Positions 11,790 through 22,749 of a stretch of DNA of 64,000 bases are shown here, in pieces; within the stretch, counting starts at the first letter, position 1; every line of letters starts with the position of its first letter. The DNA is from Thuidium tamariscinum (taxonomy: Eukaryota; Streptophyta; Bryopsida; Hypnales; Thuidiaceae). The stretch is taken from the NCBI GenBank assembly GCA_947034885.2, contig OX344750.2:30924821-30988820 (forward strand). Direction: 5' to 3'. The position numbers and the translations under genes are program-made. Under the pieces are notes generated by a model. The model searched no databases, was not told the DNA's origin, and worked only from the letters and a program-made list of their open reading frames with translations.

Positions 11790-14700
11790 ATGGGACTGCC
11801 TCCTCAATTGGTGTCGTGGGATTTAGATTGTAGACAACAATTGCAGTGCAGGAGAGAACAGAGAAGCTTTTTGTCGGTGTGTGGACTAGGTGGTGCGCAG
11901 GTGAGTGAATTAAGCGGTTGGATGACTTGTGACATGGGTTGGACAATTGTGGTTATGCTGACAACAAATGTGTCGAGATATGAGGTCTCGTTTACAGCAA
12001 TGTTTGATAAAGAGTTTGTCACATTTTTCCAAACGTAACCGGATATGAACATGGTTGACTGAACCCTAAACCCCGGTATTGATGGGAAGAGCGCTTTGAA
12101 TGGTACGAAGTTGCTTATTAACAGAGTGTTGACGTTTGTGTACCCAGGATATCTGTGCAATCTCAGTATTCAGGTCTCCATGGCCTATCTACCCTTCTTT
12201 ATCCCTGCCCTTGTCCTCTCACATACGAGGCAGTGGACCAATCCGGTGTTCACCATTTTCATCAGTTTGGAAGAGATCACCTTCGAATTCCAATGCTTCA
12301 GGTATGTATCATATGCCCATCGTCACAGAAATATTTTGCCTTTCCTGGTGAGAAAGTGACTGACATGGGTAAAGCATGTTGCGGTGGATTCAGGTGAACT
12401 AAAGTCGGTTGAAGAACTTTGGAAAGAGTACTTTGCGGATCCTACGCAGTGGTGGGACGACAGAGCTGACAAGGTATGACTAGATAAAAGAAAGCGGATA
12501 CAATACTCGGCTCAACAAGTGACGGACGTTTCTTGCTTGTACAAGGCCATGGGCACTTGTGGGCACTTGGTAAAGCAACAAGTATGAAATTGCGTTGTTT
12601 GCTGTCATTGAGTGGAGTGAACACTGCTCAGATCATTGCAGTGTCATCCAACAGATATTCCTGGAATATTGATTGTTAGATGCAAAATGAATATGAGACA
12701 TTTTTTTAGGATCTGATCATGGGTTGTGATGCCTACAGAGGAATCCTCGATCACCTGACTTTAGGCATAAGGTGGCAAGGAAATCACTTTGGATATATGG
12801 CTGGTCAACTCCACCATGGGTAGAGGCAATGCTCAAGTTGACAACTGAAGGGAGAATGCAACCTCCTGTTGATAATCGCTCCAAAGATTCTCAAGACACA
12901 ACACAAGGAGACAGGTAACTTTAAGAATTGAGTTGGCTACCTTGTCTAGTGACTAGAGTAGGTGCATCTAGAAATATGTGATTTTGGATGAGTTTAAGGA
13001 TTTTTGTGTGTGCAATATGTCTGTTCTTCCTTTTGGTGATTGGGTGCACTTAACGTGGAATGATTTGCAATGACTTGCGGTGTATGTGAGAGATGTTAAG
13101 AATTCAAATGGATGGATGCAAATTTGTGGATGTTAAAATATGTTAGTACTGGGCATTAGTGGTCTTGTACCCTTTCACTGTGTATCAGTGTTCTTCTTTC
13201 GAAGGGATTTCTATTGAAGAATCTATTGATGAATCAGGCCATCTAAGGGCTACAATGGAAGAGGATGCACTGTGCCTAGTACTGCAAGAGAGTCGAGGCA
13301 TACTGTACCGGGTGGTGGCGGTAGTATGTCCTTGAAAACTGCAAGAAGCACGACTGAAGCAATTGGTAATTTGAAGAATGGACTAGAACAAGGCATGGCC
13401 ATCGACTCGTTTATGTATGTTGAAGTTTTGAGACGGTGCTTGAAGGAGAAAAACCTTAATGTTAATGTCCCGAAGCAGGTTCACGACTACATCAACCAGA
13501 GTGGAATGGAGCAGAATACATATGTGGCAAACAACCTAGTGAGCGTGTATATCAGGTGTGGAGAGTTGGAGGATGCACGTGGAGTGTTTGATAAACTTGT
13601 GAAGAAGAACGTGTTCAGTTGGACCATTATGATTGAAGGTTATGCAAAGCACAATCACGCTGAAAAAGCAATGAAACTTTTCAATCAAATGTGCCAAAAA
13701 GGGATCCAGCCAACTGCATTTACTTTCTCGAGCATCCTGAAGGCATGTGCCAATCCATCAGCTTTGCAGTGGGGCAAAAAAGTTCATGCGTATGTAAGAC
13801 ATGCTGGGCTTGAATCAGATGTGCGTGTCGGCACTGCGCTTGTCCACATGTATGGAAAGTGTGGCAGTTTGGTTGATGCCCGGCTAGTTTTTGACCGGAT
13901 AGAGGATCGTGATGTGATCGCGTGGAACGTGATGATTGGTGGACTTGCAGACCATGGATGTGGGCACGAAGCATATGAACTGCTTGTCCAAATGAAACAG
14001 GAAGGCCTCGAACCCAATGCAATCACTTATTCGAGCATTCTGAATCCATGTTCAAGCGCAGGGGCTCTGGAGTGGGTGAAAGAGGTTCACAAGCATGTTC
14101 TCAAAGCGGGACTTGAGTCGGATTTACGTGTGGGCAATGCGCTTGTCCACATGTATGGAAAGTGTGGCAGTTCGGTTGATGCCCGGCTAGTGTTCGATAG
14201 GATGGAGGATCGTGATGTGATCACGTGGAACGTGATGATTGGTGGCCTTGCCGAACACGGATGTGGGCAAGAAGCATATGAACTGTTTATGCAAATGCAA
14301 AGGGAAGGCCTAGAACCCGATGCATTCACTTATGCGAGCATTCTGAATCCGCATTCAAGCGCAGGGGCTTTGGAGTGGGTGAAGGAGGTTCACAGGCATG
14401 TCCTCAAAGCGGGACTTGAGTCCGATTTGCGTGTGGGCAATGCGCTTGTCCACATGTATGGAAAGTGTGGCAGTTTGGTTGATGCTCGGCTAGTTTTTGA
14501 CCGGATGGAGGATCGTGATGTGATCACGTGGAACGTGATGATTGGTGGCCTTGCACAGCATGGGTGTGGGAGTGAAGCTTATGAACTGCTTGTCCAAATG
14601 AGACAGGAAGGCTTCGAACCCAATGCATTTACGTTTGTGAGCATTCTGAATCCATGTTCAAGCACAGGGGCTTTGGAGTGGGTGAAGGAGGTTCACAAGC

Positions 14701-17564
14701 ATGTCCTCAGAGCGGGACTTGAGTCGGATTTGCGTATGGGCAATGCGCTTGTCCACATGTATGGAAAGTGTGGCAGTTTGGTTGATGCTCGGCTAGTGTT
14801 CGATAGGATGGAGGATCGTGATGTGATCACATGGAACGTGATGATTGGTGGCCTTGCACAGCATGGGTGTGGGAGTGAAGCATATGAACTGTTTATGCAA
14901 ATGCAAAGGGAAGGCTTTAAACCCGATGCAATCACGTTTGCGAGCATTCTGAATCCATGTTCAAGCGCAGGGGCTTTGGAGTGGGTGAAGGAGGTTCACA
15001 AGCATGTCCTCAAAGCAGGACTTGAGTCGGATTTGCGTGTGGGCACTGCGCTTGTCCACATGTATGCAAATACTGGAAGTGTTGATGATGCTCGGCTAGT
15101 GTTTGATAGGATGGAGGATCGTGATGTGATCACATGGAACGTGATGATTGGTGGACTTGCACAGCATGGGTGTGGGAGTGAAGCATATGAACTGTTTATG
15201 CATATGCAAAGGGAAGGCCTCGAACCCGATGCAATCACGTTTGTGAGCATTCTGAATCCATGTTCAAGCGCAGGGGCTTTGGAGTGGGTGAAGGAGGTTC
15301 ACAGGCATGTCCTCAAAGCGGGACTTGAGTCGGATTTGCGTGTGGGCAATGCGCTTGTCCACATGTATGCTAATACTGGACGTGTTGACTGTGCCCGGCT
15401 AGTTTTTGACCGGATGGAGGATCGTGATGTGATCACGTGGAACGTGATGATTGGTGGACTTGCAGACCATGGATGTGGGCACGAAGCATATGAACTGCTT
15501 GTCCAAATGCAAAGGGAAGGCCTCGAACCCGATGCAATCACGTTTGTGAGCATTCTGAATCCATGTTCAAGCGCAGGGGCTTTGGAGTGGGTGAAAGAGG
15601 TTCACAGGCATGTCCTCAAAGCGGGACTTGAGTCGGATTTACGTGTGGGCAATGCGCTTGTCCACATGTATGGAAAGTGTGGCAGTTCGGTTGATGCCCG
15701 GCTAGTGTTCGATAGGATGGAGGATCGTGATGTGATCACGTGGAACGTGATGATTGGTGGCCTTGCCGAACACGGATGTGGGCAAGAAGCATATGAACTG
15801 TTTATGCAAATGCAAAGGGAAGGCCTAGAACCCGATGCATTCACTTATGCGAGCATTCTGAATCCATGTTCGAGCGCAGGGGCTTTGGAGTGGGTGAAGG
15901 AGGTTCACAAGCATGTCCTCAAAGCGGGACTTGAGTCCGATTTGCGTGTGGGCAATGCGCTTGTCCACATGTATGGAAAGTGTGGCAGTTTGGTTGATGC
16001 TCGGCTAGTTTTTGACCGGATGGAGGATCGTGATGTGATCACGTGGAACGTGATGATTGGTGGCCTTGCACAGCATGGGTGTGGGAGTGAAGCTTATGAA
16101 CTGCTTGTCCAAATGAGACAGGAAGGCTTCGAACCCAATGCATTTACGTTTGTGAGCATTCTAAATCCATGTTCGAGCACAGGGGCTTTGGAGTGGGTGG
16201 AGGAGGTTCACAGGCATGTCCTCAAAGCAGGACTTGAGTCGGATTTGCGTGTGGGCAATGCGCTTGTCCACATGTATGGAAAGTGTGGCAGTTTGGTTGA
16301 TGCTCGGCTAGTTTTTGACCGGATGGAGGATCGTGATGTGATCACATGGAACGTGATGATTGGTGGCCTTGCAGACCATGGGTGTGGGAGTGAAGCATAT
16401 GAACTGTTTATGCAAATGCAAAGGGAAGGCTTTAAACCCGATGCAATCACGTTTGCGAGCATTCTGAATCCATGTTCAAGCGCAGGGGCTTTGGAGTGGG
16501 TGAAGGAGGTTCACAGGCATGTCCTCAAAGCAGGACTTGAGTCGGATTTGCGTGTGGGCAATGCGCTTGTCCACATGTATGGAAAGTGTGGCAGTTTGGT
16601 TGATGCTCGGCTAGTGTTTGATAGGATGGAGGATCGTGATGTGATCACATGGAACGTGATGATTGGTGGACTTGCGGACCATGGATGTGGGCACGAAGCC
16701 CTGGAAGTGTTCAAAGATATGATTGCAGGCGGTGTGGAGCCGAATGTGATCTCCTTCGTTGCAGTCTTGTCGGCCTGTAGTCGTACTGGCCTTGTGGATG
16801 AGGGCCGCAGACTTTTTCTCGCTATGACACAAGATTATGGCATCGAACCTACTGTTGTGCTTTGTACCTGCATGGTGGATGTTCTTGGCCGAGCAGGACA
16901 CTTGGAGGAAGCAAAGCTCTTGATTGGGAACATGCCAGTGGAACCAGATGGGACAACTTGGGGAGCCTTGCTTGGTGCTTGTAGAACGTACAGTAATGTG
17001 GATTTGGGCAAACTTGCCGCTAATGAGTGTCTCAAGTTGGAACCGATGGATGCTTCTGCATACGTGCTTCTCTCGAATATCTATGCTGCAGCTGGCAAGT
17101 GGGAGGAGGTGTTGTGGGTGCGCACTATGATGCAGGAGAGAGGTATACGCAAGGAGCCAGGGCGTAGCTGGATTGAAGTTGATAATAAGGTCCATGACTT
17201 TGTCGTAGGGGATACTTCTCACTCAGAAGCGAAGGAGATCTATGCTGAGCTGAAGAGATTGAGTGAGAAAATCAAGGCCGAAGGGTACATTCCTGATACC
17301 CGGCTAGTGTTGCGGAACATTGAGGAGGAGGAGAAAGAACTTGCGCTTTGCTCCCATAGTGAGAAGTTGGCTATTGCTTACGGACTCATGCGGACACCCC
17401 CTGGAGAGCCAATTCGGGTGTTCAAGAACCTTCGAGTGTGTTCAGATTGCCATACGGCAACCAAGTTTATCTCAAAGGCGACTAAACGAGAGATTGTTGT
17501 GAGGGATGCTAATCGCTTTCACCACTTCCAAAATGGTGTGTGTTCTTGTGGTGATTATTGGTGA
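11790..17564 (+). CDS. PDF-motif plus PLS-class PPR-DYW protein, five-exon model, 1615 aa
   Basis: Model: coding exons 11790-11900, 12148-12301, 12394-12473, 12739-12914 and 13238-17564; introns are GT-AG (for example gtgagt, gtatgt, gtatga, gtaact donors) and every junction keeps frame, giving 4848 nt, 1615 codons plus TGA. Residues 1-88 are rich in Ser, Arg and Pro and may be an organellar targeting leader. Residues about 93-144 form a PDF motif: LWKEYFADPTQWWD, then NPRSPDF (PDF at 121-123), then LW and STPPWV; this motif is known from plant OSB proteins. PPR motifs follow, with ten 101-residue PLS triplets at about 357-1366, then E/E+ motifs, a PG box (PGRSWIEV near 1481) and a DYW domain with HSE (1547-1549), CSDCH (Cys 1575 and 1578) and terminal CSCGDYW. 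H, C and C are the expected zinc ligands and Glu1549 the catalytic residue of DYW cytidine deaminases, so organellar C-to-U editing is the likely role. The exon-5 ORF and domain calls are secure; exon 1 and the ATG are the weakest part. Confidence 0.85.
12394..12914 (+). other. Two exons coding for the PDF motif (exons 3 and 4 of the PPR gene)
   Basis: Exon 12394-12473 encodes GELKSVEELWKEYFADPTQW and on to ADK; it ends at AAG before gtatgac. Exon 12739-12914 begins after ctacag and continues in phase with RNPRSPDFRHK, then LWIYGWSTPPWVEAML. Together they rebuild the whole motif (LW..FF/YF..P..WWD..R....NP..PDF.HK....LW......PPWV) as in OSB proteins. The intron between is 265 bp. The second exon ends with AG before gtaact; joining to 13238 gives AGG and enters the PPR frame 34 bases before the first GTG at 13272. 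Confidence 0.8.
13785..16814 (+). repeat. Ten tandem 303-bp units coding for near-identical PLS triplets
   Basis: Units start at 13785, 14088, 14391, 14694, 14997, 15300, 15603, 15906, 16209 and 16512, always 303 bp apart. Each codes for an S motif (31 aa, core NALVHMYGKCGS), a P motif (35 aa, core VITWNVMIGGLA) and an L motif (35 aa, core SILNPCSSAGALEW). Units 2, 3, 4 match units 7, 8, 9 more closely than their neighbours, including private variants such as QEAYELF/DAFTYAS, FEPNAFTFVS/SSTGALEW and FKPDAITFAS, so a five-unit (1515-bp) block was duplicated. Unit 1 is the most diverged at the left and unit 10 merges into the conserved C-terminal PPR motifs. Confidence 0.97.
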
Positions 17565-18398
17565 TGAGGTTGGTAATCCTGACCAATTGTAGCCTATGTT
17601 GATGTTTGGAGCTCTTCGTTGAAATTTGTCATCATTTGTGAATATGTTATGGTGTTGATCATGAATTGAAAATTATTTTTTGGTTGGAAATGATTCCAAG
17701 TTCATGTTCACAAAGGTTGTCACCTCTTGCATTTTCTTCACCTATTGTTTTTGTGAAGAGTGCAAAATCAAAGGTTGGCAAATTTATCTATAGAATTGAT
17801 TGTGGCACTATTGAACCATCCTTCTATTGGCAACACCAGAATCTAAGGATTATTTATTGAGAAGACTATTCACATGGAAATATCAATTGGACGATGTAAG
17901 CTTTTATTTTTTTCCAATAGTGAATTTATTCTAATTGCTTGAACTATTGTGCTTGTAATTAGGTAATGTGATTTCTGATCCTTGCCTTGGTGTCAATTTT
18001 AGAAGTTGATCTTTACACGATTGAGAGCACATTTATCGAAAATTATAGAAAAAGTTTCTTTTTTGAAATTTACTTGTATGAAAGAGTACTAAATGGTGGA
18101 ATTTTTTTGCCTATATGATTGTGTAGATTGCAAGCTTATATAAGAAAAGTTTTTTATGGACCTTGTTCAGTAGGGTTAGAAATCTTTAATTTCTTATAGA
18201 ATGAGATTTTTATACTATACTATACATGATGTTTTTTTAACCATTGCCTATTATATCATAGTAGTTATATATGTGCGAAATTTTTGAAACAAACGAGTTT
18301 TTTTCACTAATTATTCAAAATTGCCTTATTTGCTTGAGAAACTCCAAGCAACATAACTTTTCATTTGGGCACTCGATAGAAAAAAAAAATTTAATTTA

Positions 18399-18461
<63 letters not shown>

Positions 18462-19500
18462 GTATTTTGATGAAGTTCATATGAGTGTACATCTTGTTTC
18501 AAAACTTCACAAAAATCCATTCTATATTGACTTGTTCTACAGTACCAACCCAAAGATCTTTGAGGGACGATGGACTTTTAGGGATTAATATTGAAGCTAG
18601 GTGATTCAAGTGTGTGCAATGTATATTGATGTCACTATAAATTCAAGAATCATAAATGATTTTTTTGTTTGGTATGTACTTTTACAATTATTTAGGATTG
18701 GTTACATGGTATTGCTTTTTCCTCCATTTCTTGTTCTTGTATATGTTTATTGGTTTGAGTGGTCTTTAATTTGTTGCTATAGGTGTTTGATTTATACTCT
18801 AGTTTTGAAGCCAATTGTTGAATGATTCTGTATGAATTTTAGGCTTTTCAATTGTGATAAGCGATTCACTTTAGGAATTATAATTGGTTTGCTAAGTCAA
18901 TAATTTATCCTAAGAGTATGTAACACTAATTTACAAATGACACACTATTTGTAGTATACTTAAATTAGTTTAGATTGAAATCTTTAGTATATTCTATTAA
19001 TTTTTACAGGTATAAAATTAATACTTAGCAAATTCGTAACCTCTACAATCTATGGTTGTTGAGGTAGTGACTAGCAAATTTTATAACTTTAGTGTTTTAG
19101 TTCTAAAGAATAAAAATGATAAATTGGCAAATCTATAACCTATTTTATTCTTGCAAAGAGACTAATATTGTGCATTTATTAGTTGGATAAATTTGTATAG
19201 CTTAAACTAGAGCTAACAATACACTTGGTCCTTTGAAATGACATTATTTTTGAGGAGAAACAAGCTTCTAAATGAAGTTGCATATATTTAAAACTTCTAA
19301 TGTAGAACTTGTTAAATCAAATGTATACATAGCATGTCAAATTCTCAAGATACATTGGAAATGTCCAATTACAAAATGTGTCAATAGAAAAGGTTGAAAT
19401 CCCTAATTACTACTAAAGTTAGAATTTACCAAGCAAGAAATATCTATAGATTCCTAGAACTTCAAACAACTAGAGTGTGTCATTAGAGAATGTGTAGGAA
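17565..19500. other. Gene-free 3' flank of the PPR gene
   Basis: AT-rich sequence, first part presumably the 3' untranslated region; no clear poly(A) signal could be chosen. Nothing gene-like seen apart from the dinucleotide repeat listed separately. Confidence 0.5.
18402..18455. repeat. (TA)n microsatellite
   Basis: Uninterrupted AT alternation of about 54 bases followed by TATGTATATG. Confidence 0.95.
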
Positions 19501-19501
19501 C

Positions 19502-19823
19502 CATAAGAGGATTTTTGGGCCCCAAGAACACCATTTTAAGGTTGTTCCCGAAAATTGTTCTCATTGTTGTAGACCAGTCCTCTGCTAGTTTGAATTTTTG
19601 AATTTTGAAAAAAAAATAATTTCTTTTACCAAAAAACTTCAAAATGTATTTAAAAAAAAGAAAATGATTTTTAAAATTTTTTAATTTAAATTTAAATAAT
19701 TAATTAGTATTTGTTGACGTGGTAGTCACTCAACTACATCAGCATAGCGTTCCCAGCGTTCCCATAGAGTTCCAAATGTTTAGAAACTTATAGTCTTCTA
19801 AACTGGCCAAAAATCCTCTTATG
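19502..19823. mobile_element. CATAAG/CATTAG-ended MITE, copy 1 (322 bp)
   Basis: Ends CATAAGAGGATTTTTGG and its complement CCAAAAATCCTCTTATG. The interior (TTTGAATTTTTGAATTTTG, then TTGACGTGG before CATCAGC) resembles that of the elements at 25940 and 52021. No TSD was found. Confidence 0.6.
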
Positions 19824-22600
19824 ATTGCTTACCACTAAAGTGAAAATCTACTAGTTGACTAAGAAATAACTCTAAGTTTTTAGAAATTTAAATGATTGTA
19901 TCATTGTTTGTGTTGTAAAGAATCATTTTGCTTGTGATGTACATCGTAGGGCTTATACTTATTTCAAAATGTTTCAAATTTCAAATATCTCTACAAAGTT
20001 TCAAAATTGCTTACAACCAAGTTTGTTGTTAGTTGGTGCTAAGCTCTAGTGTTGGCCCTCCACTAAGGGTGGATATTCTTAACTAAGTAACTTGAAGCAT
20101 CCTCACTCCAACTTGTAATATGTACCCAACAATGCAACAAAGTACACTTTCATCAATTCTTCAATTTCAAGGGACCCAATCACAATCTCTATATGTACCC
20201 AAAATATAGTTAATGCACCAATCATAAGTCATCTTATTTAGAATGTTTGACAAGATGCCATCTCAAGTGTAATCATACACAAGAATCCACCTAAATTTAA
20301 TCTTAAAGGATGCTTTCAACATTATATTCATTAAAATGGAGGGTGGGGGCCCTCTCAAAATAGTCTTAGGTATTTGAAAGCACAACCAATGAATTGCATG
20401 GGCTCTAATGGCTAGTTCAAAAATCATTCCATTTATTAGTCTAAAGTGACAATTTTCATTATAATGAGTCATACAGATAAGAACACCTTCCAACAAATGT
20501 TATATTCCATGTCAAACATTCTATGTGTTTAAAAAACAAAGTATCCATAAAATACAATAGCAAATACATGAAGATGATATTTTAATTGCACTTGCAATAT
20601 GAATACGGCAAATACATCATCGAAACATGTATCATCCACTAGAAACCAATATTTATGAGTTGTATTCATAGAAATGAATTGTTAACCTTTTGAAAAAATA
20701 AAATCTAGATTCCCACATTCATGAGAATATAAAATGATGTCTTTCACATATACGCAAACTAAAGCATATGTAGACATATAAATGACAAAATAATAATACA
20801 CTATTGTATAGACCTAACAACATAGGGAGCTTTTCTCCAACCATTCTTGTGCTTAAGATTAATGATTTTCAATCAAATCTCTACTTAATTATTTGAATTT
20901 GAGTAGCAAGAATTTTAATTGATTAGTCATTGGTTTCTTTCTGGATCCTAGACTTTCAGGCTATCATAACAACATCCATGTGCTGCCAAAGTGGCAATTC
21001 TTTTGCACCAATCATCCAATGTAGACCTCTTTTGCTATCCATCTAGTGTAGCAATTTTGAATATCATCATCTACTATTGTTAGATAAAAGTATTGAATGA
21101 ACAAACAATTTAGATGTATACAATCATTGTTAAGATTAGACAACCCCTTGCAATCCACATTGAATGCAAGTCATTTTACATAGGAGTAATTGCAACAATA
21201 TAGCCTTCAATGAGATCTTGCCCCACCTTGAAGTTCAAAATTCCCGTGAACTCCAAGATTCCACTGCACATGTCTGAGAAAAGAAAATCAAGGACACCTT
21301 TTGCAGCTTTCAACCATCAAGTTGCCGCTCTAGTAATCCTTGGTCTAAAAAAAGTTGGTTCCTTGTAGGAAGAAGTTATTACTTTTGCCTTTTAATTAGG
21401 CAACTAGATTCTACATTCAAGAGATTCCATAGACTTTCCAGCCTGGATTGTGCTCTACCCATGACTTCTGGTGTTACATTCTTAGGTTGTAGATTTGTCG
21501 CTTCAAATTTGGAATTTCTAGGTCACTAGGGTTGAGGGTTAGGATTTAGGGTTTTTAGAAATTAGGGAATGCAAGGTAGAGTTCAAGTTTTAGGATGTAG
21601 GATATAAACATTATATTAATTTCATTACTTGACAATATAAATGTTGCAGCCCTCCTTTAAAATTCTAATGGAATTATCAGAATGATAATAGAAAACTTAT
21701 ATGAATGTTACATTCATCTTATTGATTAACAAAGGAAGTATTGGGTTCCAGTGAAATACTTTCCATATAAAAAATTGGTATTAACATTACATTCATCTTA
21801 TTACTTAAAGTAGGAGGTATTGTATTGTATTAAAATGTCTATTGAATTTTAGATTAAAAATGGAGTTTGAAATATTTTAACAATATTATGTCAATTACCC
21901 AAAACTTTGGAATATAAGTTCTTCAAGTGTTTAGAAAAATGAAGTGAAAACTACATATGAAAATTAAGAACTCTATGATTAAGTCCAAGTCTAAGATTCA
22001 ATAGACAACTAGTGCGACATAGAACAATGTCTTTGAAAGTAATTGTAACATTTCATTTCAACAAAATGTCAACAATCTTTCCGTCAAAGCTAAAAATTGT
22101 AAACATGAAGAATTTCAATCACAAATTACTAGGGTTAGCCACAAGTTAAAAAAATAGTTTCAATGTCAAATTGATGATTGATTTGAAGAATAAATATTAG
22201 CCTTTTCTTGAAGGTATGTTGATGCATACAACAAAAGAGTCTACTTTCCATCAATACTCATGAAATAAATAAGAAAACAACAAAAGAATAAGATTGTCAT
22301 GCTTTAGTAAACATTAATCTGAAATTCTAGTTGTCAAGGAAATTTAGTAACCTTATTACGTTAACTCAATAGAATTTGAAAAAAAAAGAAATAAGTTGAC
22401 TAGGAATTTCTGTATAAACTCTAGAAGATGGACTTGAAATTGATTTGCAATGATATTTGTTTGTATTAAAAAATTCCCCTGAAATGAATGAAAGTCATAA
22501 TGACTCAATACTTTTTGTTGAAATACGAAATGAAAAATTTCTTAGAAACAAATTTTTGTTAAAGTAAAATTTTCAAATGGTTTTGAATTTGGAAGACACA
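19824..22600. other. Gene-free AT-rich stretch
   Basis: No open frame above chance. Around 21.18-21.58 kb composition is more mixed and a short TAGGGTTGAGGGTTAGGATT tract (near 21530) recalls telomere-like repeats, but no gene model could be made. Confidence 0.4.
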
Positions 22601-22749
22601 AATGCCCCTAAACAATTCTTTTTTACATTCAAAGCCACAAATATCTTGAAATTCAAGTGGAAAGAAGCCAATAAAAATTTGGTACAAGTTGAAATGTTGT
22701 AAAAGAAGATGTCTTGAAATTCACATGGAAAAAAGGCAAAAAAAGGATA

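Noticed and set aside
11787-11900. Alternative frame in exon 1 reading SSIGVVGFRL as an OB-fold start
   Set aside because: An in-frame TAG follows and the frame does not splice in phase with the PDF exons.
14087-16714. Minus-strand open frames of about 84 codons repeated every 303 bp
   Set aside because: They are mirror frames of the PLS units, with no independent start or promoter.
16611-17222. 203-codon minus-strand frame
   Set aside because: Antisense to the strongly conserved E/DYW region; the open frame follows from codon bias of the real gene.
18326-18553. Frame with alternating Tyr and Ile
   Set aside because: Translation of the (TA)n repeat.
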